This document shows, piece after piece, positions 25,437 to 36,058 of a stretch of 64,000 bases of DNA. Within the stretch, counting starts at the first letter, position 1. The number at the start of each line of letters is the position of its first letter. Position numbers and translations under genes: made by a program. The stretch spans positions 310,001 through 374,000 of the forward strand of contig NZ_SOBT01000008.1 in the NCBI RefSeq assembly GCF_004364935.1, written 5' to 3'. Origin of the DNA: Panacagrimonas perspica (lineage in GTDB: Bacteria > Pseudomonadota > Gammaproteobacteria > Nevskiales > Nevskiaceae). The notes under the pieces were generated by a model. It had not been told where the DNA came from, ran no database searches, and was given only the letters and a program-made list of their open reading frames with translations.

Positions 25437-25457
25437 CCCGGACTTCGTCCGGGCTAC
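25437..25457. repeat. Family-A half element
   Basis: Only the right half (CCCGGACTTCGTCCGGGCTA) is present, preceded by GGGGAAT as in full copies, so the left half has been lost. It sits in the leader of the acyl-CoA synthetase gene. Confidence 0.9.
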
Positions 25458-25534
25458 GGATGGAATTGATCCGGCAAGAACGTTTTTTTGCCAGCACCGC
25501 TCGCAGAAGCGGACCAACGAGAGAGGAGATGCAC

Positions 25535-27187
25535 GTGACGATCGACGTCGAACGCCTGTACGACCGCCGCGCCGACAATCGCTGGGAACGCATCAGCGTC
25601 GGCGACATCTTCGAGCGCCTGACCTGGAGCGAGCCGGACAAGGTGGCGTTGATCGCCGCGCCCTGCGCCGTCCGCGATCCGGCCTTCGCGCGCGTCACGA
25701 ACCGCCAGGCCGACGAGGCGGCGAATCGCATCGCGAACGGCCTGCTGGCCTGCGGCGCGGCGCGTGGCGATCGCGTGGCGCTGTTCTGCGACAACTCGGT
25801 CGAGGCCTTCATCGCGAAGATCGCGATCGCCAAGGCTGGTTTGGTGGCGCTGCCGATCAACACGATGATGGCGGCGGACATGGTCGAGCACTCGCTGCGC
25901 CACACCGGCGCGCGCATCGCCATCGTCGACGCCGAGCTGTGGGGCAAGTGCCGCAAGTCGCTCGAGGCGGCCAGCGTGCGCGTCGTCGCCGCCGTCCAGG
26001 ATCGCGAGGGTGGCACCGGCGGGCTTCCGTCGCTGCGCGCGCTGATGGATGCGCAACCGGCCACCGAGCCGGACGTGCGCATCCATGGGGACGACATCTG
26101 GGAGATCCTGATGACCTCGGGCACCACCTCGATGCCCAAGGCCGTGATGCTGTCGCACAGCTACACCTACTTCGCGGCGCTCAACCAGACGGTGAGCTAC
26201 TCGCGCGGCGTGCCGATCGAGAGCGAGTTCCGGATGTGCGTGTTCCTGCCGGTGATCTTCCACATCGCGCACCAGATCTTCGGGCTGGCGCCGTTGTTCG
26301 CCGGCGGCAGCCTCGTGATCGGCCGCGGTTTCGACGCGGGTCGCCTGGCGCAATCCATCACGCAGGAAAAGCCCACCGCGTTGTTCGGCGGCTCGCCGCA
26401 ACTGGTCACCGACCTCGTGCGCGAAGCCGAGGCACATCCGCAGGCGCACGATCTTTCCAGCCTGCAGGTCGTGGTGTTCGGCTGGGCCGCGATGCCGCCC
26501 GCCGTGGCGGAGCGCCTGGAGACGCTGTGCAAGGGCGTGCTGCTGATCGGGATCTTCGGCCAGACCGAGGCCATCGCGCTGCATCGCTTCTGGCCCAAGC
26601 GCTGGCCCGAGGTCTACCGCGAGACCGCGCCGGCGACCAATGTGGTCGGCGTGCCGTCGCCGCTGCTGGCGTCCACGGTGATGGACGAGGACGGCCGCTC
26701 GCTGCACGGCCAGTCCGGCGTGCGCGGCGAGGCGGTGTATCGCTCGCCGATCGTCACCGCCGGTTACTTCCGTGACGAGAAGGCCACGCGCGAAGCGTTC
26801 CGCGACGGCTGGTTCCACAGCGGCGACATGTGCGAGTTCCGCGACGACGGGCTGCGCGTGATGGTCGACCGCTTCAAGGACGTCGTGAAGTCCGGCGGCG
26901 AGAACGTGTCGAGCCTGCGCGTGGAAGCAGTCGTGGCGCTGCATCCCGCGGTGGCGAGAGTCGCCGTCGTGGGCCTGCCGGATCCGCGCTGGGGCGAGGC
27001 GGTGACGGCGGTGATTGTGCCGAGGCCGGGCGAGGTGTTCGACGAGGCCGCCGTGCTGGCCTTCTGCCGTGAGCGCCTCGCGGGTTACGAGACGCCGAAG
27101 CGCATCGTGCTGGTCGATGATCTACCGGTCACGGTCGGCGGCAAGGTGCTCAAGTACAAGTTGCGGGCGATGCTGTCTCCTGTGTAG
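25535..27187 (+). CDS. Acyl-CoA synthetase (AMP-forming, ANL superfamily)
   Basis: A GTG at 25535 with GAGAGGAG seven bases before is the best start; the ATG at 25529 touches the ribosome-binding site. The ~550-residue product has the ANL motifs: P-loop MTSGTTSMPKAVMLSH (Ser-Met instead of the common Gly-x), GIFGQTEA, the hinge WFHSGDMCEF...DRFKDVVKSGGENVSS and the catalytic C-terminal lysine in VGGKVLKYKLR. It activates a carboxylic acid to its CoA thioester. Divergence from the TetR/carboxylase operon implies it makes the entry acyl-CoA. The TAG stop belongs to the next repeat element. Confidence 0.9.
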   Translation: MTIDVERLYDRRADNRWERISVGDIFERLTWSEPDKVALIAAPCAVRDPAFARVTNRQADEAANRIANGLLACGAARGDRVALFCDNSVEAFIAKIAIAKAGLVALPINTMMAADMVEHSLRHTGARIAIVDAELWGKCRKSLEAASVRVVAAVQDREGGTGGLPSLRALMDAQPATEPDVRIHGDDIWEILMTSGTTSMPKAVMLSHSYTYFAALNQTVSYSRGVPIESEFRMCVFLPVIFHIAHQIFGLAPLFAGGSLVIGRGFDAGRLAQSITQEKPTALFGGSPQLVTDLVREAEAHPQAHDLSSLQVVVFGWAAMPPAVAERLETLCKGVLLIGIFGQTEAIALHRFWPKRWPEVYRETAPATNVVGVPSPLLASTVMDEDGRSLHGQSGVRGEAVYRSPIVTAGYFRDEKATREAFRDGWFHSGDMCEFRDDGLRVMVDRFKDVVKSGGENVSSLRVEAVVALHPAVARVAVVGLPDPRWGEAVTAVIVPRPGEVFDEAAVLAFCRERLAGYETPKRIVLVDDLPVTVGGKVLKYKLRAMLSPV

Positions 27188-27250
27188 CCCGGACGAAGTC
27201 CGGGGTTCCCGCCGATCGACGAAACGGGATCCCGGACTTCGTCCGGGCTA
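27184..27250. repeat. Family-A paired-hairpin repeat supplying two stop codons
   Basis: A full element between convergent genes. Its left arm (gTAGccc) gives the TAG stop of the synthetase (27185-27187), and its right arm gives the TAG stop of the DUF748 protein on the other strand (27248-27250). Confidence 0.95.
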
Positions 27251-28468
27251 TGGGGGAGGTGCCTTGCTCTCGTCTTCGTCTTCGTCGTCGGACTTGCCCT
27301 TCCCGAACAGCTTTCCGATTGCATCGCCCGTGGCTTCCACGGTGTCGCCGCCGAACGTGCCGACGCCCTTGATCACGTCGACCAGCCCGATGCCCAGCGC
27401 GCCGGCGGCACCGACGGCGACGCGCACGGCCATCGTGTCGTTGAGCGAGAACCTGGTGTTGCCCAGATCGCCTTCGAGGTTGAAGTCGAGCGTGATCTTG
27501 CCGTCCCTGTCCTTGAGCGTGGCGAGGACGGCCTGGCGCGGCATTCCCATGAACGTGCTGCCGAAGTTGTCGCCGGGCCTGAGCTTCAGGTCCTCGAGGA
27601 CAAGCGTGCCGGGCGCGTCCAGGTGCCGGTCCTTCACCGTGGAAGTGAGTTCCATCGAGAGCTTGCCGCGCTTCACGCCGGTTTCGGAACGGCGCAGCAG
27701 GTAGGGCTCGAGCAGCCGCATGTCGACACCGTCGAGCTTGATGGCCAGCTCGGATTCGCGCGTGGCGACCTGGACCTGGCCCTTGACGGTGAAGGGGCCG
27801 TCCAGCCGCTCGCCATCGTCGTTCTTCTCGCCCTTCACGACGCCCTTGATGTCGACCTGGGTGTGCGCGTCGCGTTCGGGCATGCGCAGGCCATGCAGGT
27901 CGGCCTCCACGTCGACGAGCTGCAGCTTCACGAGCTTCCCTTCCTCCACGCTGGCGTCGTAGAAATCGATCGTGGAATGGCCGAGCTCGACGTGCTCGAT
28001 CGTGACGTGGAGGCGCTCGCTGTACGGCTTGGGCGGCTCGCGGCGGTAAGCCGGGTCGAAGATGCTCGGCACCAGCTTGAGCTGGCTCTGCTTGTTGCGC
28101 AGCACCGACAGGTAGCCGCCGTCGATCTTCACCCTGCGCACGATCATGCGATCGGAGAACAGCGAGCGCAGCGTGGGGACGATCTGCACGCGATCGGCGC
28201 GCAGCGTCTCCTTCGCGGGCCAGCCCTCCGGTGATTTCAGGCTGAGTTTCTTGATGACCACGACGCCGGGCCAGCCGACGCTGACGTCCTGCAGGTCCGC
28301 GTCGGGTCCCAGCACGCGGAGCACGCCGCTCTCCAGGCGATACAGCGCGGTGCGCCACATGCCGAGCAGCGCGACGACGACGACCACGAGCGCGATGATC
28401 CACAGGCGCCAACCGGTGCGCCGCGTCGTCTGCTGCGAAGTGGACTGCGGGTCGGGAGGCTTGTTCAC
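27248..28468 (-). CDS. AsmA-like/DUF748-type membrane-anchored protein
   Basis: The 406-residue product (GTG start) has one N-terminal transmembrane segment (WIIALVVVVVALLGMW, residues about 23-38) and a long periplasmic beta-rich part with VKIDGGYLSV, VELGHSTIDFYD and VDIKGVV, typical of AsmA/DUF748 proteins involved in envelope or lipid-transport homeostasis. The end is an acidic, low-complexity tail (DDEDEDES). The last codons and stop lie in a family-A repeat, so the tail may be a product of repeat insertion. Specific cargo is unknown. Confidence 0.75.
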   Translation of the reverse strand: MNKPPDPQSTSQQTTRRTGWRLWIIALVVVVVALLGMWRTALYRLESGVLRVLGPDADLQDVSVGWPGVVVIKKLSLKSPEGWPAKETLRADRVQIVPTLRSLFSDRMIVRRVKIDGGYLSVLRNKQSQLKLVPSIFDPAYRREPPKPYSERLHVTIEHVELGHSTIDFYDASVEEGKLVKLQLVDVEADLHGLRMPERDAHTQVDIKGVVKGEKNDDGERLDGPFTVKGQVQVATRESELAIKLDGVDMRLLEPYLLRRSETGVKRGKLSMELTSTVKDRHLDAPGTLVLEDLKLRPGDNFGSTFMGMPRQAVLATLKDRDGKITLDFNLEGDLGNTRFSLNDTMAVRVAVGAAGALGIGLVDVIKGVGTFGGDTVEATGDAIGKLFGKGKSDDEDEDESKAPPP

Positions 28469-28603
28469 GCGGGGCAGGGGCCGATGGAGAAGGAGCGTGA
28501 CGACATCATCGGTGGAAGCTGCTTGCGTGCACCACGTTCACCTCGGAATGGCACTGGATCGGCGGATGCCAGCACGACTCGATCCCGGCCGGTCGGCAGG
28601 GCG

Positions 28604-29512
28604 TCAACGCGGGCCGTTGACGACCCCGGCATCGACGTGGCCGGTGGGGCCGGCCAGCGCGGCGGACTCGCAATGGGCGAGCTGGTCGTCGAAGAAGAAG
28701 TCGGGCTCGAATTCCTGCAGGAAGGGGCCCTTGCTCAGGCCGCCGAGGAACATGGCCTCGTCGAGCTCGATGCCCCAGTCCATCAACGTGCGGATCGCGC
28801 GCTCGTGTGCCGGTGAACTGCGCGCCGTGACCAGCGCCGTGCGCAGCCTGATCCCCACTTTCTCGCCGGCCGCCCTCTGAAGACGATGCAGGGCTTCCAG
28901 CAGCGGCTTGAACGGTCCGGGCGGCAGCGGGCGCGCGGCGTGGTGACGCTCGTGATCCTGGAAAGCATCGAGCCCGGCGGACTGGAACACGCGCTCGGCC
29001 TCGTCGGAGAACAGCACGGCGTCGCCGTCGAAGGCGATGCGCAGTTCATTGGGATGCCGCGCGGCATCGATCACCGAGCGGCTGAACACGCGCGCCGCCG
29101 GAAATCCGGCTGCGAGCGCGTCGGCGACGTCGCGGTCGTGCGCGGACAGGAACAGGTGCGCGCCCAGCGGACGCAGGTAATGCCAGGGCGGACTGCCACG
29201 GGTGAAGACGCCGCGCTCCAGCAGGAGATTGCCGGCCTTGGCGGAGCGGAACACACGCAGGCCGGAAACCGGGTCGTTGCGCGACAGGATCACCACTTCG
29301 GCGCGATGCTCGCCGTCGGCGTTGAACGCCAGCAGCTTGCGCACGAGCGCGTAAGCGACGCCGGGTTGCGCGGGCTGGTCGAGGCGGTCGAGTTGCAGGC
29401 GCGTGTAGGCCGCATCGCCCTGTTCGTCGAAGACGCGGTTCTCTTCCTCGAAGTCGAACAGCGCCCGCGAGGAGAGGGCGACGACGAGCTTGTTCTCGAG
29501 CGTGACGGGCAT
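28604..29512 (-). CDS. Cytosolic 5'-nucleotidase, cN-I-like
   Basis: A 302-residue protein of the 5'-nucleotidase family related to eukaryotic cN-I (PF06189-like). Visible marks are the N-terminal LVVALSSRALFDFEEENRVF, where the HAD-like motif I lies, AFDGDAVLFSDEAERVF (acidic motif) and DFFFDDQLAHC near the C terminus. It dephosphorylates nucleoside monophosphates in the cytoplasm. It is 13 bp downstream of thiC on the same strand and so may be co-transcribed with it; there is no obvious functional link to thiamine. Confidence 0.87.
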   Translation of the reverse strand: MPVTLENKLVVALSSRALFDFEEENRVFDEQGDAAYTRLQLDRLDQPAQPGVAYALVRKLLAFNADGEHRAEVVILSRNDPVSGLRVFRSAKAGNLLLERGVFTRGSPPWHYLRPLGAHLFLSAHDRDVADALAAGFPAARVFSRSVIDAARHPNELRIAFDGDAVLFSDEAERVFQSAGLDAFQDHERHHAARPLPPGPFKPLLEALHRLQRAAGEKVGIRLRTALVTARSSPAHERAIRTLMDWGIELDEAMFLGGLSKGPFLQEFEPDFFFDDQLAHCESAALAGPTGHVDAGVVNGPR

Positions 29513-29525
29513 GGCCGCGGGCGGA

Positions 29526-31487
<1,962 letters not shown>

Positions 31488-31489
31488 TC

Positions 31490-31574
31490 AGCCTTCCGTT
31501 CGCCGCCCGCTCAGGGGACGGCTACGTTCCAAGGGTGTGATCTCAGCCGCAACATTCGTGCGGCACCCCCGGCC
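31490..31574 (-). promoter_or_regulatory. TPP riboswitch (THI element), diverged P4/P5 side
   Basis: On the minus strand the leader reads GGGGGTGCC, then GGCTGAGATCACACCC, then TTGGAAC, and ends GGAAGGCT, which pairs with GGCC at the 5' end to form P1. These are the THI-box core of the pyrimidine-sensing side. In place of the usual AACCTGATC it has AACGTAGCC, and GCGTAGGGAAG is GCGAACGGAAG, so the pyrophosphate-sensing side departs from consensus. Confidence 0.88.
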
Positions 31575-31722
31575 AGACGCAAAGCTTACGCGCAATGGGC
31601 GGGGTGACCAAGGCGAGGTCGTGGGGGCATGCGGCCCGTCGCGCTCTGTCGCACACGGGACTCACGACGGCAGCTGTCGATGCCGCTCCTCGCGGACGCG
31701 CTACCCGAACAGCCGACCGGGC

Positions 31723-32124
31723 TCAGCGCAGCGAGCGCACGTAGCGATTCGCCGCCGGTGCCTCGGCCGGCGGCTCGACGTTCGTCGCGCTCGGTGCCGG
31801 CGCAGGCACCGGCGCGACAGCCGGCGTCACGGGCTGGCGTGACGACACGGAGGCGAGATGGACCGGGGCGGGCTTGACCTTGCGCGGCGCCGGCAGCAGC
31901 GCGGCGTACAGCACGGCGTACTCGCGCGTCTTCGGATCCGGGTTGGCCATTGCCAGCGCGATCACCTGGCGGGCGTATTCGTCGTCGCGCGTCATCAGCA
32001 TCGCGTCGATCGTGAAGGCACCGCCGCGGCGCAGCCGCGAATACAGGTGCGCGGCGAGACTGAATTTCTCACGCTGGATGTCGTCGTCGCGGCTCATCGG
32101 GGCGGTCCTGGCAAGCGCAATCAT
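31723..32124 (-). CDS. Small protein coupled to the ammonium transporter
   Basis: I do not recognise this 133-residue protein. The ATG at 32124 overlaps the amtB stop (ATGA), which favours it over the inner ATG at 32097. The N-terminal half is helical and charged (REKFSLAAHLYSRLRRGGAF, TRDDEYARQVIALA); the C-terminal half is a Pro/Ala/Val low-complexity tail (TPAVAPVPAPAPS). It has no signal peptide or membrane segment. Its coupling to amtB suggests a role in ammonium transport or its control, possibly in place of the GlnK protein that is usual here but missing. That is inference. Confidence 0.75.
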   Translation of the reverse strand: MIALARTAPMSRDDDIQREKFSLAAHLYSRLRRGGAFTIDAMLMTRDDEYARQVIALAMANPDPKTREYAVLYAALLPAPRKVKPAPVHLASVSSRQPVTPAVAPVPAPAPSATNVEPPAEAPAANRYVRSLR

Positions 32125-33452
32125 TCGATCTTCTCTCCGTGCAGCGACAGGTCGAGGCCATCCCGCTCTTCCTCGGGCGAGACGCGCAGACCGATCGTCC
32201 AGCGCAGCACCAGCAGGATGAGGAACGACATGCCGGCGCTGTAGAACAGCGTGGCGAATGCGGCGATCGCCTGTGCCGTGATGTTTCCGTCCGCGCCGCC
32301 GATCTGGCGCGAGGCCAGCACGCCGGTCAGCAGCGCGCCGACCAGCCCGCCGATGCCGTGGATGCCGAACACGTCGAGCGAATCGTCCGCTCGCAGCAGG
32401 CGCTTCAGGCCGGTGGCGCCCCAGTAGCAGGCGACGCCCGCGACCAGTCCGATGATCATGGCGCCCATGACGTCGACGAAGCCCGAGGCCGGCGTGATGG
32501 CGACGAGCCCGCCGACGGCACCCGAGCAGGCGCCCAGCAGCGAGGCACGGCGACGCGCGATGTACTCGGAGAGCATCCAGGTCAGCGCGCCGACCGAGGC
32601 GGCCACTTGGGTGACGAGCATGGCCATGCCGGCGCGGCCGTCGGCGGCGACCGCCGATCCCGCGTTGAAGCCGAACCAGCCCACCCACAGCAGCGAGGCG
32701 CCGAGCAGCGTGAAGCCCAGGTTGTAGGGAATGAAGGGCTCCTGACCGAAGCCCTGGCGCGGCCCGAGCATCCAGGCGCACATCAGGCCGGCAGCGCCTG
32801 CATTGATATGGACCACCGTGCCGCCGGCGAAATCCAGAGCGCCCAGGCCGGCCAGCCAGCCGCCGGATTCCCAGACGCCGTGCGCCACCGGTGCGTAGAC
32901 CAGCAGGCTCCACAGTGCGACGAAGCACATCATCGCGCCGAACTTCATGCGCTCGGCGAAGGCGCCGGTGATCAGCGCCGGCGTGATGATCGCGAACGTG
33001 AGCTGGAACATGACGAACACCGACTCGGGAATGCTCGGCGCCAGGTGGCTGACGCTGAGCATGGCCGCCTCCTTGTCGAAGGTCAGGCCCATCAGCAGCA
33101 CGCGATCGAGTGAGCCCAGGAACGGCGAGCCGGGCGTGAAGGCCAGGCTGTAGCCGACGGTGATCCACAGGACGGTGACCAGCGCCGCGACCGCGAAGCT
33201 CTGCAGCGCGGTCGCGAGCACGTTCTTCTTGCGCACCATGCTGCCGTAGAACAGCGCGAGCCCGGGCAGCGTCATCAGCAGCACCAGGGCGGTGGAGACG
33301 AGCATCCAGGCGGTGTCGCCGGAACTGATCTGCGAGACCGGCACCAGGCTGGGGCCTGCGGCGGAGCAAGTTCCGGACGCCAGCAGCAGGGCCCCGATGC
33401 CCAGATACCGCGAGGCCGCCCGCGGCGCGCCAAGGGCGCACAGGACCTTCAT
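32121..33452 (-). CDS. amtB: Ammonium transporter AmtB
   Basis: From 33452 the product has 443 residues, with a cleavable N-terminal signal-like segment (LGIGALLLASGTCSAAG) and about eleven transmembrane helices. Family landmarks are ALFYGSMVRKKN, ALDFAGGTVVHINAG and FGIHGIGG, which carry the conserved Asp and twin histidines lining the pore. It moves ammonium/ammonia across the inner membrane as a trimer. A GGGAAT sits before the chosen start; earlier in-frame ATGs exist. A sigma-54-like promoter lies about 90 bp upstream. The partner gene glnK is not adjacent. Confidence 0.95.
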   Translation of the reverse strand: MKVLCALGAPRAASRYLGIGALLLASGTCSAAGPSLVPVSQISSGDTAWMLVSTALVLLMTLPGLALFYGSMVRKKNVLATALQSFAVAALVTVLWITVGYSLAFTPGSPFLGSLDRVLLMGLTFDKEAAMLSVSHLAPSIPESVFVMFQLTFAIITPALITGAFAERMKFGAMMCFVALWSLLVYAPVAHGVWESGGWLAGLGALDFAGGTVVHINAGAAGLMCAWMLGPRQGFGQEPFIPYNLGFTLLGASLLWVGWFGFNAGSAVAADGRAGMAMLVTQVAASVGALTWMLSEYIARRRASLLGACSGAVGGLVAITPASGFVDVMGAMIIGLVAGVACYWGATGLKRLLRADDSLDVFGIHGIGGLVGALLTGVLASRQIGGADGNITAQAIAAFATLFYSAGMSFLILLVLRWTIGLRVSPEEERDGLDLSLHGEKIE

Positions 33453-33538
33453 CGTTATGGATTCCCGGTTGAACATTCTCGCGGCAGGCCAATTGGACGC
33501 ACCTGCCTCCCTCCCAACTTTGTGACGCACATTTGTGA

Positions 33539-33554
33539 AGCACGTTGGATGCCA
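33539..33554 (-). promoter_or_regulatory. Candidate sigma-54 promoter for amtB
   Basis: The minus strand reads TGGCAT-CCAAC-GTGCT, which keeps the GG-N10-GC core of sigma-54 promoters (TGGCAC-N5-TTGCW). Predicted transcription start is about 75 nt before the amtB ATG. The -12 box is imperfect. Confidence 0.35.
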
Positions 33555-33659
33555 TTCGAGGCCGGCCCGGGCGGAACAGGCGACGAATGAGGGCTTGCCT
33601 GACACGGCGCCGCGGCTGGAACCACGAGGGTTAGCCCGGCTTGCGGGGCCGCTGTCAGA

Positions 33660-34856
33660 ATGGCGCCGATGGTTTCCGATTCGCCACGAACTCCTGATTC
33701 CTCAATGCGCCCATCGTCTCGACGACCTTCGCACCAGCGTGGCCGGGTCGTGCCGTTCCTGCTGCTCGGGTTCCTGTTCGGCGCGGGGTTCTACTGGCTG
33801 ATCGCGCGAAACCCGCCGGCGGCCCTCTCGCCGGCCCCGACGCCGGCGGCCGTCCAGGCCCGTGCCGTCACGGCGCGCGCGGACCTGAGCGACTTCGAGC
33901 GCAACAACATCGAGGTGTTCCGGGCGGTGTCGCCGTCGGTGGTCAACATCACCACGGTCGAGCACATGGCGAGCCTGTTCTCGCGGCGCATCACCGAGGT
34001 GCCGCGCGGGACCGGCAGCGGTTTCATCTGGGACGCCGACGGCCATGTCGTCACCAACTTCCACGTCATCCAGAACAGCGACGGCGCGCGCGTGACCTTG
34101 GCCGACCAGAGCAGCTACACGGCCAAGCTCGTCGGCGCCTTCCCGGACCGTGACCTGGCGGTGCTGCAGATCGAAGCACCGAAGGACCGGCTGCCGCCGA
34201 TCATCGTCGGCGCCAGCGAGAACCTCGTCGTCGGCCAGGCCGTCTACGCCATCGGGAACCCGTTCGGCCTGGACCAGACACTGACCACCGGCATCGTCAG
34301 CGCGCTCGATCGCGAGATCGAGTCGGTCACGCGCCGGGCGATCCGCGGCGTCATCCAGACCGATGCCGCGATCAATCCGGGCAACTCGGGCGGGCCGCTG
34401 CTGGATTCGGCCGGGCGCCTGATCGGCGTCAACACCGCCATCTACAGCCCCAGCGGCGGCAGCGCCGGCATCGGCTTCGCCATCCCGGTGGACGAGGTCA
34501 ACCGCATCGTGCCGCGCCTGATCAAGGACGGCCGCGTCACGCGCCCGACGATGGGCGTCTCGGCGGCGCCGCCGGATTTCAACGAGTCGCTCGGACTGGG
34601 CAAGGGCCTTGCCGTCGTCGGCGTCGAGACCGGTGGTCCCGCCGACAAGGCGGGCCTGACGCCGTTCAAGCGCGAGCGCACCGGCGGCATCGTCATCGGC
34701 GACATGATCATCGCCATCGGCGATGTCGAGATCGGCAACTTCGACGACATGCTCGACCAGATGGAGCGCCACCAGCCCGGTGACAAGGTCGGGGTGAAGG
34801 TCAGGCGCGGCGACAAGGAGCGGACCATCGAGGTCACGCTCGGCGAGCCGGAGTAG
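33660..34856 (+). CDS. Membrane-anchored HtrA/DegS-like serine protease
   Basis: The 398-residue product has one N-terminal membrane segment (VPFLLLGFLFGAGFYWLIA, residues 31-49), a trypsin-like domain with catalytic H135 (NFHV), D165 (DRDLAVLQ) and S243 (NPGNSGGPLL), and one C-terminal PDZ domain (about 290-395). One PDZ domain plus an anchor is the DegS layout, but the specificity could equally be general periplasmic quality control. Later starts within the first 16 codons are possible. It stands alone, divergent from amtB. Confidence 0.92.
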   Translation: MAPMVSDSPRTPDSSMRPSSRRPSHQRGRVVPFLLLGFLFGAGFYWLIARNPPAALSPAPTPAAVQARAVTARADLSDFERNNIEVFRAVSPSVVNITTVEHMASLFSRRITEVPRGTGSGFIWDADGHVVTNFHVIQNSDGARVTLADQSSYTAKLVGAFPDRDLAVLQIEAPKDRLPPIIVGASENLVVGQAVYAIGNPFGLDQTLTTGIVSALDREIESVTRRAIRGVIQTDAAINPGNSGGPLLDSAGRLIGVNTAIYSPSGGSAGIGFAIPVDEVNRIVPRLIKDGRVTRPTMGVSAAPPDFNESLGLGKGLAVVGVETGGPADKAGLTPFKRERTGGIVIGDMIIAIGDVEIGNFDDMLDQMERHQPGDKVGVKVRRGDKERTIEVTLGEPE

Positions 34857-34868
34857 CGGGCCCCCGCT

Positions 34869-34934
34869 TAGCCCGGACGAAGTCCGGGATCCCCCCCGAT
34901 TCCGTAGAGCCATCCCGGACTTCGTCCGGGCTAC
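34869..34934. repeat. Family-A paired-hairpin repeat
   Basis: A full element just after the protease gene; the left end reads TTAGCCC. It occupies part of the 306-bp gap before the first small exported protein. The rest of that gap is the latter's promoter and leader. Confidence 0.93.
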
Positions 34935-35051
34935 GAAGCCCTTCGCGTTGCAACCCCTTCACGCGGCGTTGATCGAGCGCTGAGGGGATCAGCCATCTCG
35001 GTGTTCCGAAAGAAAAATATCGATGTGTGGAAACTGTGTGGGAGTTATTGG

Positions 35052-35066
35052 GAAACCGGTAAGACC
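35052..35066 (+). promoter_or_regulatory. Shared leader motif, copy 1
   Basis: GAAACCGGTAAGACC lies 97 nt before the start codon of the small exported gene at 35163. An almost identical 15-mer (one difference) lies 100 nt before the gene at 41460, and downstream leader sequence (AGTG-n-GCTC-n-ATCG) is alignable as well. Confidence 0.6.
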
Positions 35067-35162
35067 CTCGGCGGCGCGGCGGGCAGAGTGCGCTCCATCG
35101 GCAGGCCAGAACCCGCCGACCCGCTCAACCCGACCCTCACGCTTTCTTCCCGGAGACTCGCC

Positions 35163-35447
35163 ATGAACAAGCTCAAGACCCTCGCCGCCTCGATCGTCCT
35201 TGCCGCGTCCGCATTTGCTCCCGCCCACGCCGGGATCTCGATCAACGGCACCCAGCCGAACGGCATCTCGATCAACGGCATCCAGTTGAACGGTTTCGTT
35301 CTGAACGGAATGAAGCAGAACGGGCTTTATCTGAAGGGTGTTCGTTCCAGCGGCCTGATCGACAACGCGGCCGGATCGACGGGCATCGAAGCGGGCCGCC
35401 CGGTGGCGGTCACGTTGCCGGTTGGCGCCACGTCCCGGGTTCGCTGA
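35163..35447 (+). CDS. Small exported pentad-repeat (x-x-x-N-G) protein
   Basis: The 94-residue product has a clear signal peptide (KTLAASIVLAASAFAPAHA, cleavage near residue 23). It is followed by about nine tandem five-residue units: ISING, TQPNG, ISING, IQLNG, FVLNG, MKQNG, LYLKG, VRSSG, LIDNA. This period resembles pentapeptide-repeat beta-helices but with N-G at the turn. A CGGAGA site precedes the ATG. No cysteine is present. It shares its 5' leader and MN-x-x-KTL start with the gene at 41460, which suggests a common origin and joint expression. Function is unknown. Confidence 0.8.
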   Translation: MNKLKTLAASIVLAASAFAPAHAGISINGTQPNGISINGIQLNGFVLNGMKQNGLYLKGVRSSGLIDNAAGSTGIEAGRPVAVTLPVGATSRVR

Positions 35448-35660
35448 TCGCCGGACCCGCGCGGCTGCGTCGCAGGTGTGAAAGACATTTGAAAGTGGTT
35501 TCAAGGCCGTGAGGATGTTCTTCGGCCGCCTCCACACACTGTCTGCCTCGACGCGGTCCGCCGCGGAGCAGATCCGCCGTTCCGGCCCGGAGCGGACTCG
35601 TCCGCTACGAGAGGCTCCCGCTCTGGGTCCTTCCTCATCTCGCAGCACTCGCCGAAACGT

Positions 35661-35999
35661 ATGCGTGTTCTACCGACAGCTTGGTTGATGGCGGGATTGC
35701 TGAACGCGGCCGCCCAGGCGGCAGCCCCGTCACTGGACCTGAAGGTGGAGCGCACGGAACGGGTTTATCGCGTGCCGGACGGAAAGCTCTTTCGCGGCGC
35801 GCAGTTGCAGGGTGCGATCGTGACGATGGGGGTCGATGGCGCTGCAGCGACGGCGACTCGCGCAGGCGGGCGTCTGCACCGAGGCCTCGGCGCGACGACA
35901 CGGCGCGCTGTTGTTCCGGGGATCCAGGCCGACGTGAAGCAGGCGCAGGGGCGATCGTTAGCCCCGCTCACGAGGAAGGGAAGGTCACCGATACGATGA
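35661..35999 (+). CDS. Possible third small exported protein (uncertain)
   Basis: This 112-codon ORF begins with a plausible signal peptide (LPTAWLMAGLLNAAAQAAA) and then VERTERVYRVPDG and LFRGAQLQGAIV, which has a weak five-residue Gly period like its neighbour at 35163. The second half (GGRLHRGLGATTRRAVV...) is Arg-rich and looks like out-of-frame coding, so the gene may be frameshifted or eroded. There is no convincing ribosome-binding site. It ends 59 bp before the TonB-dependent receptor start. Real expression is uncertain. Confidence 0.4.
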   Translation: MRVLPTAWLMAGLLNAAAQAAAPSLDLKVERTERVYRVPDGKLFRGAQLQGAIVTMGVDGAAATATRAGGRLHRGLGATTRRAVVPGIQADVKQAQGRSLAPLTRKGRSPIR

Positions 36000-36058
36000 T
36001 GGGGAAGCCGGCGAATCGCGATGGGGAACGCCGGCAGGGCATGCGCACAGGGGAGACG

